Source: Paractinoplanes pyxinae
Lineage (GTDB): Bacteria > Actinomycetota > Actinomycetes > Mycobacteriales > Micromonosporaceae
Direction: 5' to 3'
NCBI RefSeq assembly: GCF_026626335.1
Contig: NZ_JAPNTZ010000018.1
Coordinates: 152,784 to 216,783 of the forward strand
DNA length: 64,000 nucleotides
Notes under the pieces: model-generated
Seen by the model: the letters and a program-made list of their open reading frames with translations, nothing else
The model's database searches: none
What the model was told of the DNA's origin: nothing
Translations under genes and position numbers: made by a program
Part shown: positions 1 through 9,200 of the stretch, piece after piece
How positions within the stretch are numbered: position 1 is the stretch's first letter
Layout of the letters: each line of letters starts with the position of its first letter

Positions 1-6
1 CCGACA

Positions 7-1362
7 GTGGCCGGCACCCAACGTCCGATCGCCAACTCTTGTCTGGCCGGGCTCATTACCGAGGCGGACATCTCTCATGCGGCCCTGGCCCGGCAGGTCA
101 ACCAGTTGGCCCGCCGCGCCGAGCATGGCGGCCTGGACCTGCGCTACGACTCCAGCTCCGTCCACCGGTGGCTACGCGGTGCCGTTCCCGCCCCGCCGGC
201 GCCTCAGCTGATCGCCGCCGTCCTGACCCGGCGCCTGCACCGTGTGATCACATCTGATGATGTGCTCGATGACGGCGTCGCCTATCTCGCCCTGCCCGAC
301 ACCGCCGACGCGACCACCGCCTCAGCCACCAGCCTCTGGCACCGCATCGCCATGCGCCGCGAAGCTATTCGCTATCCCTTTGTTGCTGCCGCGGGCCCCG
401 AAGCCGGCTGGCGCTGGGCATTCGGGCCCGCCGCCGCGAACGTCTCGCGCTCCGGAACCCGACGAGTCGGCATGAGCGACGTCGATAGGATCCTCGCCGC
501 CCGCAGCGACTTCGCCGATCTCGACCGCCGCCACGGCGGTGGTTACGCTCGCGCCTGGCTCAGTGACTACCTCGATCACGAGGTGACGCCCCTCCTTCAC
601 GGCACCTACCGCGACACCGTCGGCAGAGCCTTGTTCGCCGCCGCTGCGGTCCTGACCGAAACCGTCTCCTACATGGCCTTCGACGCCGGCGAACAAGGCC
701 TGTCCCAGCGCCTGAGCATCCAAGGACTCGCCTTGGCCAAACACGCCGGAGACACCGCTTTTGGCGCCTACGTCATGAGCAACATGGCCGCCCAGCTCGT
801 CTACCTCGGCGACGGCGCCAAAGCCGCCCAGATGGCACGCGCAGCATCCGCGTCAGCGCGCCGTGCTCCTGCGGCGCTACTCGCCAGAATTCACACCACT
901 GAGGCCCGCGGACACGCTCTCGCCCACGACGCCGGCGAGTGCCGCACCTCGCTTCGACGCGCCGAGACCGCCCTCGCGCGTTCGATACCCGATAGCGCAC
1001 CAAGCTGGCTCGGCGCGTCCAGTCTGGCCCACCACGCCGGGTCCACCATGCACTGCCTCCATGACCTCGGACAATTTGCGGAGGCCGACAAGTACAGCAC
1101 CGCTGCCCTGGACTTGCCGACCGACAGCATCCGAGCCCGTGCCCTGCATCAGATCCTGCACGCTCGCGTCCAAGCTGGCCTCGGCGACATCGAACACTCG
1201 TGCCACACCGCTCGCTCGGCGCTGCTCGCGACGGGTCACCTGCGATCACGGCGGCTTCGCGACCGCATCCACGAGTACACGGCCGGACTGACCGCGCATG
1301 GCCAGCATTCAGCCGTTCTGAGCTGGAAGTCCGAAGCCCGCGAGCTGCTGGGAGCCGCGTGA
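7..1362 (+). CDS. HTH/TPR-like transcriptional regulator (possibly 5'-truncated by the window edge)
   Basis: A 451-aa soluble protein opening with a GTG at the extreme left edge, so the true start may lie outside the window. Residues about 10-70 (ALARQVNQLARRA ... SSSVHRWLRGAVP) look like the helix-turn-helix with a 'VHRWLRG' segment found at the N-terminus of many streptomycete regulators. The remainder is alanine-rich helical repeat, like the TPR-type C-terminal half of such regulators. No enzyme motif is seen. It converges with the Nudix gene 18 bp downstream. The family assignment is by general resemblance; the ligand and target are unknown. Confidence 0.6.
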   Translation: MAGTQRPIANSCLAGLITEADISHAALARQVNQLARRAEHGGLDLRYDSSSVHRWLRGAVPAPPAPQLIAAVLTRRLHRVITSDDVLDDGVAYLALPDTADATTASATSLWHRIAMRREAIRYPFVAAAGPEAGWRWAFGPAAANVSRSGTRRVGMSDVDRILAARSDFADLDRRHGGGYARAWLSDYLDHEVTPLLHGTYRDTVGRALFAAAAVLTETVSYMAFDAGEQGLSQRLSIQGLALAKHAGDTAFGAYVMSNMAAQLVYLGDGAKAAQMARAASASARRAPAALLARIHTTEARGHALAHDAGECRTSLRRAETALARSIPDSAPSWLGASSLAHHAGSTMHCLHDLGQFAEADKYSTAALDLPTDSIRARALHQILHARVQAGLGDIEHSCHTARSALLATGHLRSRRLRDRIHEYTAGLTAHGQHSAVLSWKSEARELLGAA

Positions 1363-1379
1363 CCTCCTCGGACAGACGA

Positions 1380-1895
1380 TCAAGTCGGGCGGGGGACTTT
1401 CGGACTGGCGTGCTGCACCACCGCCCCGTTGAACAGGTAGGCCACGCCGCCCGACTTTCGAGCCAGCAACGCCGCCTCGACACGATCTGCGGTGTTCGCC
1501 GTCAGCCGTGACCGCAGATCCGTACGCGCCACAAAGGCGAACTCCTCCAGCTCTTCAGACTGCAACGAGATGCGAGACGGGTCATCCATCACGCCGCCGT
1601 CGAACAGAAATCCGAACCATGCTTTTCGTAGCTCAGTCGGCGGCACCCAGTCCACCACCAGCAACCGCCCCAGGCTGAGCTCGAAACCAAGCTCCTCGGC
1701 CACTTCGCGAGCACAACAGAGATGCGGCGGCTCCCCGGCCTCCATGATCCCACCGGGAACGTTCCAGTGATCCCGGTAGTTGGGTTTCACAGCGAGTACG
1801 GATCCTCCTGAGGGGTCCGTGATCAACGCGCTCGCCGAGGACAGAAAGCTTGGCAAGCTGGCATACCACTGCGATGGCTCGAGCCGCTCACCCAC
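1380..1895 (-). CDS. Nudix hydrolase
   Basis: The Nudix box is complete: GGIMEAGE, seven residues, then REVAEELGF, matching G-x5-E-x7-REUxEExGU, so the Mg2+-binding glutamates are present. Proteins of this family hydrolyse nucleoside-diphosphate-linked compounds; the substrate cannot be told here. The frame stays open upstream to 2132, but the residues before 'VGERLEPSQWYASLP' do not resemble the family. I therefore choose the GTG at 1895, giving 171 aa, a normal length. No clear ribosome-binding site supports this start; an ATG at 1988 is the alternative. Confidence 0.75.
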   Translation of the reverse strand: MGERLEPSQWYASLPSFLSSASALITDPSGGSVLAVKPNYRDHWNVPGGIMEAGEPPHLCCAREVAEELGFELSLGRLLVVDWVPPTELRKAWFGFLFDGGVMDDPSRISLQSEELEEFAFVARTDLRSRLTANTADRVEAALLARKSGGVAYLFNGAVVQHASPKVPRPT

Positions 1896-2050
1896 AGGCC
1901 ATACGCTACGCGGCTGACACCATGCGCCCGAATGCGGCCCGCCTAAGCCGGAGAAGGACTCCGGACACTTAGTGAGCCACTGAGGCATGCGAGCGATACT
2001 CAGATCGCGGCTTGCATCACTCCTACGAACTTTGAGCCGTCTTCGCCGGC

Positions 2051-2239
2051 ATGACCACTGACATCCGGAGCCCGGCTGGCAAGTACACACCGCGCACGGC
2101 TGACGCGAGCAGCTCGCACAGCGCCGCATCACTCGCAGACGACGGCCCAGCGATCATCAACGATGACCCGAACGGGCTTCGCATACGCGTCCAGCAGATT
2201 TCCGTCGAGACCGTGCGCCGCGGCAGACTGACGCCATGA
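2051..2239 (+). CDS. candidate small ORF coupled to the next gene
   Basis: A 62-codon frame that ends in an ATGA overlap with the start of the following small gene. That arrangement is typical of translational coupling and is the only support. There is no ribosome-binding site of note before its ATG, and the protein (rich in Ser, Ala and Asp) resembles nothing I know. A minus-strand frame (2023-2340) covers the same bases and cannot be excluded. Genes of this size just before an integrase are often excisionases or regulators, but no helix-turn-helix is visible. The rest of 1896-2235 shows no gene. Confidence 0.25.
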   Translation: MTTDIRSPAGKYTPRTADASSSHSAASLADDGPAIINDDPNGLRIRVQQISVETVRRGRLTP

Positions 2240-2424
2240 CGATCATGAAAGACGAACCTCATGGGGCGATCCGGATCGAGGTCTTCCTCAACCCGCTGAC
2301 CGAAAGGTTCGGCCTTCAGATCATCGATGAGGGGCCTCACACTCTGTCTCCGCAGGAGATGGAGGACGTCCTGTCGATGGCGTTGCGCAACGTCGCTGCT
2401 CGACGCACGATCACCTCCGCCTAG
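2236..2424 (+). CDS. small protein directly preceding the integrase
   Basis: A 62-aa acidic protein (MTIMKDEPHG ... NVAARRTITSA). Its TAG stop is immediately followed by the integrase ATG with no gap, so the two are almost certainly co-translated. The region around 'VFLNPLTERFGLQIIDEG' and 'LSPQEMEDVLSMALRN' looks like an ordinary small folded protein rather than a chance frame. I do not recognise the family. Its place before a tyrosine recombinase suggests a helper such as a directionality factor, but no DNA-binding motif supports this. Confidence 0.55.
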   Translation: MTIMKDEPHGAIRIEVFLNPLTERFGLQIIDEGPHTLSPQEMEDVLSMALRNVAARRTITSA

Positions 2425-3597
2425 ATGTCAAGGTCACGTATCCCTGCCGGGAGCTGGGGCCGCATCCGTCATCTCGAGCAGCAGCCAGGTAAGTGGCGGG
2501 CGTGGGCAACCTTCAGGGACGCCGACGACGTGGCTCGTGTGGTCGAGGCGTACGAGAGCAGCCGGCAACGAGCAGAGATCAGGCTAAACGCAAAGCTCGG
2601 AGATCGGGCCCAACATGAGCTGACCACTACGACCCGGGTGAGCAGCCTGGCTGATATGTGGCTCGAGGAGCTGCAGCTCGAGGGACGGATCGTCGCGCAG
2701 ACCATCGATCGCTACACCGGATGTCTGCGCCAGACCGTACTGCCCGCGTTTGGTGACCCGGTGATCAGCGAGCTGACCGTGGGCCGCTTGGATCGGTTCC
2801 TGAAGACGCTCGCGCAGGCGAAGCCATCGCAGGCACGCAACGCCAAGGTCGTGCTGAAACAGATGCTGGCGATGGCAGTCCGGCACGGCGCTATCGCAGC
2901 CAACCCGGTACGCGAAGTGGGACGCCTCCCCCGGGCGCGCAAGCCGGTCAGCGTCCTCACGCTGGACGAGCTCGGGCTCATCCGTGCGGCCATCGCCGGC
3001 TGGCGGCGCCGGCACACCACCGGGCCCCGGCGCAACAACAACCTTGCCGACATCGTCGAACTGTTGATCGCGACCGGCGCCCGGATCGGCGAAGTCCTGG
3101 CGCTGCGCTGGCAGGACATCGATCTCGACGACGGCCGCCCCACAGCGACGATCTGCGGGACGATTGTCTTCATCAAGGGACGGGGTTTCCTGCGGCAGAA
3201 CTGGACGAAGACCGACGCCGGTTTCCGCACCGTGGTCCTGCCGAATTTTGCGGTTGATGTGTTGTGGCGGCGCTTCAACGACCGGGCACATCCCGTTCGT
3301 GGCCGGCCGACCGTCGATGCCGTCTTTGAAAGCCGCAACGGCACGTGGCTCTCGCCCTACAACGTCGGCCGACAGTGGCGTGAGGTCCGCGCTCGAGCCG
3401 GGTTGGACTGGGCGACCCCGCACACCTTCCGCAAGACCGTAGCTACAGCCCTGGGCAATGCCGGCAGGACCACGGAGGCCTCACGTCAACTCGGTCACGC
3501 TAGCGAAGAGGTCACCCTGAGCTACTACATCGCCAAGCCGAAGCTCGCGCCGGACGTGACCGACGTGCTGGAGACGCTCGGGCCGCGCCGTCGATAG
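2425..3597 (+). CDS. tyrosine site-specific recombinase (integrase)
   Basis: A 390-aa integrase. The N-terminal part (about residues 75-165) is the SAM-like core-binding domain ('SLADMWLEEL ... TIDRYTGCLRQTVLPAFGD'). The catalytic domain has the first Arg in ATGARIGEVLALRW, the H-x-x-R in PHTFRK, the later His in QLGHASEEV and the nucleophilic Tyr in LSYYI. All catalytic positions are filled, so it should be active in breaking and rejoining DNA. It abuts a 62-aa gene on its 5' side and is followed by a second integrase. No attachment site is visible beside it; the only tRNA in the window is 12 kb away. Confidence 0.9.
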   Translation: MSRSRIPAGSWGRIRHLEQQPGKWRAWATFRDADDVARVVEAYESSRQRAEIRLNAKLGDRAQHELTTTTRVSSLADMWLEELQLEGRIVAQTIDRYTGCLRQTVLPAFGDPVISELTVGRLDRFLKTLAQAKPSQARNAKVVLKQMLAMAVRHGAIAANPVREVGRLPRARKPVSVLTLDELGLIRAAIAGWRRRHTTGPRRNNNLADIVELLIATGARIGEVLALRWQDIDLDDGRPTATICGTIVFIKGRGFLRQNWTKTDAGFRTVVLPNFAVDVLWRRFNDRAHPVRGRPTVDAVFESRNGTWLSPYNVGRQWREVRARAGLDWATPHTFRKTVATALGNAGRTTEASRQLGHASEEVTLSYYIAKPKLAPDVTDVLETLGPRRR

Positions 3598-3744
3598 CCA
3601 GTCCACACTCAAGACTGCTCCGGTGCACACCACCTCTAAACCATCCTAGGAGGCTGGGTCGAGGGGGTATCGCCACTTTCGAACGGAGGAGCGGCACCTG
3701 TTCGGTGTACACGGTTTCCCGTGTGCCGAGTCAAGGTCGACCCC

Positions 3745-5007
3745 ATGGCTTCCATATACGCACGAGGGACCTCGTTCTGTGTCCGGTGGCGGGCCGCCGG
3801 TGGTCGGCAGCAGTGCTGCACGTTCCGCGGCCCCTCCAACATCAAGGCTGTTGCGGCCAAGCAGTACATCGAGGCACAAGGTGCCCTGGTGAGCAGGGCT
3901 CAGGTGTACGCGGCGGTCGATCCGAGCTCGTCGCAGGCGATGCCGCGTCCGCCTACGATGCTGCTGCGCGACTGGATCGAGCGGTGGCTGGCGCTGAAGG
4001 TCGACGTCGCGGCCACCACGTACGCCGAGTACGCGCGCATCCTGCATGGCCGGGTCACCGCGGAGCTTGGGCATCTGCCGGTGGCGCGGATCAGCCGTTA
4101 CGAGCACCTCGATCCCTGGAAGGCTGAGCTGGCGCGGACGATGATGCCGGCCGGGGTCCGGAAGCACTGGACCGTGCTGAATCAGGTGATGCACGACGCG
4201 GTACCCCATCTGCGTGCCGACAACCCGATGCGCCGCCCACCCGGGCGCCGCGGCAACGGACTCCCCCGCGTCGCACCTCATCACGCGTGCGTGCTCGAGC
4301 CGACCCAGGCCGGCATCCTGCTGGCGCACTGCCCGGCTCCCCTGTACGACGTCGTAGCGGCGCTGCTCGGGACGGGGCTTCGCCTCGGTGAGCTGCTCGG
4401 ACTTCGCGTCGGCGACGTGCGTCTCGGCCCGGATCCTGTGGTGCAGGTGGACCGGACGTTGCACCGCGACGGCACGGTCGGTGAGCCGAAGACGACGCGC
4501 TCGCGCCGTGCGGTCGCGATGACGCCGAGAACCGGAAAGCTGTTCGGCCGGCTGGTCGCCGGCAAGCTGGGCGAAGACCTGGTCTTTCCGGCGCCGGGCG
4601 GAGGGCCGTGGAAAGCGGGTAACTTGCGGCAGCGGTACTGGCAGCCCGCAGTGATCGCCGCGCAACGATGCCCGCAGCACCCACCGGTAGCCGCCTCATC
4701 CGGGTGGTTGAGCCCGCGAGCCGTCTCGGCCTGCCGCTGCCCGGAGCGGCTGCTGGTCCGGCCACGGCTGCAGGATCTGCGGCACACCCATGTCGCGTAT
4801 CTGATCGCCGCGGGCTGGGACTTCCTGGCCATCCAGCTACGACTGGGCCACGCCTCGATCAGGACGACGTTCGATGTGTACGGGCATCTGCTGGCTCGTG
4901 GTGAGCGCTCGCGGCTGGATGGGCTCGACCGGCAACTGGGCTTGGCCCAAGCTACGGGCAGGTCGGCGGGATCAGTCCCGCAGGGGCGTGGAACGCGTCC
5001 CGCGTGA
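3745..5007 (+). CDS. second tyrosine recombinase, HxxR motif altered to QxxR
   Basis: A tyrosine recombinase of about 420 aa. The frame opens at a GTG (3721), but the ATG at 3745 gives the usual start 'MASIYARGTSFCVRWRA', so I use it. The catalytic Arg lies in GTGLRLGELLGL, and the C-terminal His and Tyr in LGHASIRTTFDVYGHLL. At the H-x-x-R box the sequence is LQDLRHTHV: the usual His is Gln, while the Arg is kept. Recombinases tolerate some change here, so activity may be reduced rather than lost. An unusual Cys-rich stretch (RCPQHPP ... SACRCPERL) of about 40 residues sits just before this box. Confidence 0.85.
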   Translation: MASIYARGTSFCVRWRAAGGRQQCCTFRGPSNIKAVAAKQYIEAQGALVSRAQVYAAVDPSSSQAMPRPPTMLLRDWIERWLALKVDVAATTYAEYARILHGRVTAELGHLPVARISRYEHLDPWKAELARTMMPAGVRKHWTVLNQVMHDAVPHLRADNPMRRPPGRRGNGLPRVAPHHACVLEPTQAGILLAHCPAPLYDVVAALLGTGLRLGELLGLRVGDVRLGPDPVVQVDRTLHRDGTVGEPKTTRSRRAVAMTPRTGKLFGRLVAGKLGEDLVFPAPGGGPWKAGNLRQRYWQPAVIAAQRCPQHPPVAASSGWLSPRAVSACRCPERLLVRPRLQDLRHTHVAYLIAAGWDFLAIQLRLGHASIRTTFDVYGHLLARGERSRLDGLDRQLGLAQATGRSAGSVPQGRGTRPA

Positions 5008-5225
5008 GCGCGTCGTCGGGCTGGCCGGCAGGTGCCACAACTGCCGGTGGGCTCGCTCCAATGGCGGATGACCGATCAGTAGTTGCACCGGGCATTTCCG
5101 TTTTCGCGGGCGACTCGACGTCCCGTCCTTGAGCTGCCTCGCGCGAGGGGCCGAGCAATCCACTGAAAGCGGGCGACGGCTCGTTCGACGGCTTGGGACG
5201 CTGGTGACACGGGCCGTCGAGCCGA

Positions 5226-6272
5226 TCACCCGTGTGCCCAGGATGCGAGAGCATGCGCAGGAACGTTTTCCTGAGCGACGCGCCCTCGCGTTTCGCGGAC
5301 CCGAGCGGTCTGCTGCCAGAGCTGGTCGCCGAGCCAGTCCCGGCCGGGCATCGCCGACCAGTTGACGCTTCCGGTGTTCTGGACGGGACGCTCGGCCATG
5401 GCGGCCCACAGGGCCACGGCGGGTTTGATGTCGGGCAAGCCGGCGGCGGCCGCGGCTGTTGCGGCGTCGGAGGCGATGGTGAGTCCGGCCGGGTCGAGGT
5501 CGCCCCAGTACCAGACTGTTCCGGTGACGGGGCCGCGTCCGCCGATGTCGACGCCGAGGGCGGCGACTTGTGAAGGGAAGGCGTTGCCGCATCCCCAGGC
5601 GACCGCGCCGATGCGGTGGGTGTGGCTGTTTCGCAGGGTGTCGGCGGCGACCCAGTAGGTGTCGCTGTTCTCAACGACCAAGATGTCCGGTCCCGGCCCG
5701 ACCAGGACGGAAGGCAGCGGGGCGGGTATGCGGACACAGGCCAGCAGGTCGAAGCTGAGCCGGCCTGAGCCGAACAGGTTGGTGCGGGCCATACCGTCCA
5801 GGCACTTTTCGTCGCCGAAGATTTCTGCCGACCGGTAGCGCACCGGGACGATGCTGGTTGTGCCGCCGTTGGTGCGGGCGAGCCAGGTGTTGATGGCGAT
5901 GAGTTCGCGGAGTCGGGCGTCGGACAGCGTCGGCAGGGAGGCGACCCAGCCGAGTTCGTGCCGCCACGGAAACCTGATCCATTCCTTGGCGCGCAGTGCA
6001 CGGCGGGCTGCTGGAATGGTGACCGATCGTGGCAACGGGGGTGTGGTGGAGGTGTCCCACGCGGTGCTCGGCAGTTCCAGCAGGCCGCGGGTCTCGAGGT
6101 TGCGCAGGGCCGCTTCCAGGGCCGCGGCCTGGACCGCGTCACCGATCAGGCGTGGCGCGGCGGCGGTCCACAGGCTCCACACCTGAGACAGCGGCACGCG
6201 GACGGATCCGGTCCGGCCAAGCCCGTCAGCGAGGGCGTCGATTTCGGCGGGACGGGTGAGGGCGAATGTCAT
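5226..6272 (-). CDS. JetD-like Toprim nuclease subunit of a Wadjet-type system
   Basis: A 348-aa protein, last gene of the SMC operon; its ATG overlaps the stop of the SMC gene (ATGA). The C-terminal half carries the Toprim-like signature of DUF2220/JetD: an acidic residue in ILVVENSDT (E201) and a D-x-D in YWGDLDPAG (D258, D260), followed by a 'QENVP' ending typical of the family. The N-terminal half looks like the winged-helix part of these proteins. In characterised Wadjet systems JetD cuts DNA that the SMC complex has extruded. The call rests on the motifs plus position after an SMC; overall sequence seems far from the named Jet families. Confidence 0.75.
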   Translation of the reverse strand: MTFALTRPAEIDALADGLGRTGSVRVPLSQVWSLWTAAAPRLIGDAVQAAALEAALRNLETRGLLELPSTAWDTSTTPPLPRSVTIPAARRALRAKEWIRFPWRHELGWVASLPTLSDARLRELIAINTWLARTNGGTTSIVPVRYRSAEIFGDEKCLDGMARTNLFGSGRLSFDLLACVRIPAPLPSVLVGPGPDILVVENSDTYWVAADTLRNSHTHRIGAVAWGCGNAFPSQVAALGVDIGGRGPVTGTVWYWGDLDPAGLTIASDAATAAAAAGLPDIKPAVALWAAMAERPVQNTGSVNWSAMPGRDWLGDQLWQQTARVRETRGRVAQENVPAHALASWAHG

Positions 6273-9200
6273 CGGCGGATCTCGTAGGTGGTGGCGTCGA
6301 CCCAGTTCTTCGGTTCGTTCGGATCGCGTCCAGCGGTGAGGGCGGCGGCGATGTCGATGCCGTCGACGATGCGGGCGCGTAGCCGCAGGAAGGACAGGTT
6401 GCGTCGCAGGTCGCCGTCGTTGCGGAGTTTGACGACGACGGATCCGGGGCCGGTGAAGGCGGCGTCGACGCCGGCGTCGTGCAGGCCGGTGGCGCAGACC
6501 AGTTGCAGGCCGGTGTGGGCGGCGAGCCGGTGTTGCATGGCGATGAGGGTTTCGGCGGACGCGGCACCGAAGGGGTTGTCCAGCAGCAGGGTCCCGGGTG
6601 GTCGGGCGCCGCCAGGGCGGTGGGTGCTGCGTACGCCGGACAGGGCGCAGTAGACGAGGACGGCCAGGGTGAGAACTTGGCCGCCGGAGAATTCCTGCGG
6701 GATGCGGTCGGGTGGGCAGTAGATGACTTTGCCGTCGATGCGGGGCTTGAGGATCTCGATGGACCACGCGCCGGCGCGGAGGCGGTCGAGGACGGTGTCG
6801 CGGACGGCGTCGGCAAGCCAGCGGGCGCGGACCTCAGCTGAGGAGGCCCGTTTGGGATTGGCGGCGAGTTCGGTGGCCCAGGCGTCGATGCGGTCAGCCA
6901 GACGGGCGGCTGCTTCGTCGTCGGTCGCTTCCTCGAAGCGGATCTTGATGGCCGGGTGGTCGGAGAATTCGCCGAGTCCCGCGGGCAGGCGAGAGGCGCG
7001 GGTCACTTCGCGCAGCAGCCGGCGTTGCTCGCGGCAGAGGGTGAGTAGTCCGTCGCGCAGGATGGTCCGGTGGGTGTCGAGGTCGTTGAGGTCGGCGCGG
7101 GCGGATTCGGCCATGGATTGGATCCGGTGGGCGAGGGTTTGCGCTTCGGTGATCAGGTCGGCGTCGGGCAGGGCTCGGAGCCGGGCAGCGGCCGGGGCGT
7201 CCAGGTCGCGCCAGCGGGGTTCGTTGGCGCCGGCGCGGACGTTGGTGACGGCTTCGCCCAGCAGGTCACGAGCGGTGCGTTCGGCAGTTTCCGCTTGGCG
7301 ATGGGCTTGGAACAGAGTGCGCATGTCGATCCGGGCGGTGTCTTTGCCGCCGGCGTAGATGCGGTCGGTGTGCATGAGTTCGGCGGGCCACATGCCGATG
7401 GTGTCGTTGAATGCGCTGATGTCGGCCACGACGGCGGCGTGCAACTCTTCGGCGTCGTGCTGGGCCTGCTCGGCGGCTTCGCGGCGCGCGAGCAGCTCGG
7501 CGTTGTGAATCTCGAGGCGTTCCAGCAGGTGCGGGATGTCCGTGGGTGTGGCCGGTAGCCACTGCGGGGTGTTGGAAAAGTCGATGTGGTTCTGCCGGTC
7601 GCTGGAGGCCGGAGTTGCCTCCCGGACTTCCGTGGCGGCGTTCTCCTGTTCGGTGACTGCTCGAAGGTGGGCTTTCGCGGCCTCGTCCGCCTCGGCCCGC
7701 GACCGGTTTTGCGCGGCGATCAGCGCGTCACGTGATGAGGCGGAGGTGGAGCGGGCCAGAACGACGGCTCGCTGCACGACAAGTGGGGCAAACCGGTCAC
7801 GACGTTCGATGGCCTGGTCCAGATGCCGTTGCGCGCGGTTGAGGAATTCGGCCTCCCGCAGGCCTTGTTCGGCAGAGGTGAGTTCCCTGCGCAGTGACTC
7901 CCAGGCGGCCTGGACGACGGCGAGGTTTCCGCCGGGGTCGGCAGCGGCGTCTTCGACGCCCAGTTCGTCGCGCGCTGTCTGCCAGGTCCGGCGGTCCGCG
8001 CGAGCCTGAGCGGCGGCGCCAAGGCCGGCGGACATCCGGGCCTTGGCGGCGGCTCGGTTCTCTTCGGCGAGGGCGAGCCATCGTACGGCGTCAGCCTCGG
8101 CCGTCGCGATGTGTGCTCGCTGGTCGGCTGCAGTAGCGGCGGTGTCGGCGATGGCGACGAGTTGGGCAGCCTGCGCGGCGGTGTCTCGTGCGTGCTGGTG
8201 TTCGCGTCGTGCTTGGTCGGCGAGGCGGCGATGCTGGGCGGCTGCTTGACGTTGGCGGTCGCGTTCGGCGCTCAGGGTGGTCTTGCGCCGTACGGCCGAT
8301 TCCACCTGGTCGGCTGAGCTTGTCGAGGTGGCGAGCAGTGCGGATCGTGTGGTGGCGGGCCAGCTGTCGGTGAAGGCGGAGCATGACGCGGCTGCTGCCC
8401 GGTGTGCTTCGGCAGCGGTGCGGGCTTCGGCCAGCTTCTGGCCCTGCTGTTGTTGGGTGGTCTCGAGTTCGGCGCGGGCGGCGCGGGCCCATTCACGGTC
8501 CCATGTCGCGCGGTGCGGTACGACCACGTGCCGCGGTCCCGGATCGGTGCGGGCGGCGGCACTGCTCGTCGACGTGGGTGCGACGGTGACCGTGACCGGT
8601 ACACGGGTTCGGGGCTTGGCCTGCGTGAGATGGGTGATGGCCGCGGCAAAGCGGTGGGGATCGGAGACGATGACGGCGCCGGCGATCTCCGGACGGGCGG
8701 CGATGAACGCGGGCCGATCGGTGGGCTCGATGATGTTGCGTTCGATCCAGTCCAGGCCGGTGACTGCTCCGATGCGCTCGGCCAGCAGGATGTCGAGAAC
8801 GGCGAGCACGTCGGCGCCGGTGGGGGCGGTGCCTGCCTCGTCGAGGTGCGCCAGCTCGTCGCGGGCGGCTCGGACCTGGCGTTCGTGGTCGGCTGCGCGC
8901 TCGTCGGCACGCCGTGCGGACTGTCCGGCCAGCTCGACGACGCGGCCGACGTCGGACACGTCGGCGGGCGTGCCGCCGAGCAGGGCGGTCACGGTGTCGT
9001 TCGCGGCGATGGCGGCGAGTTGGGCGTCGAAGGCCTCCAGCCTGATCCGGTCGGCGTTGGCCGCGGTGCGCAGTTCGACGAGTTGTTCCTCAAGGTTGTC
9101 CAGATCCGTCTGGAGGTCGTCGAAGGCGGTCTCGGCGGTCTTGGCCAGGCCGTCTTGCCGTTCTATCTCCGCGGCGGCCGCCTCGATCGCATCGTGCCAC

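Noticed and set aside
1385..1400. GGGGGACTT near the left end, matching nine bases of the tRNA-Leu 3' part, as a possible left attachment site
   Set aside because: Only nine bases match, and they lie inside the Nudix coding region; too short for a believable att site.
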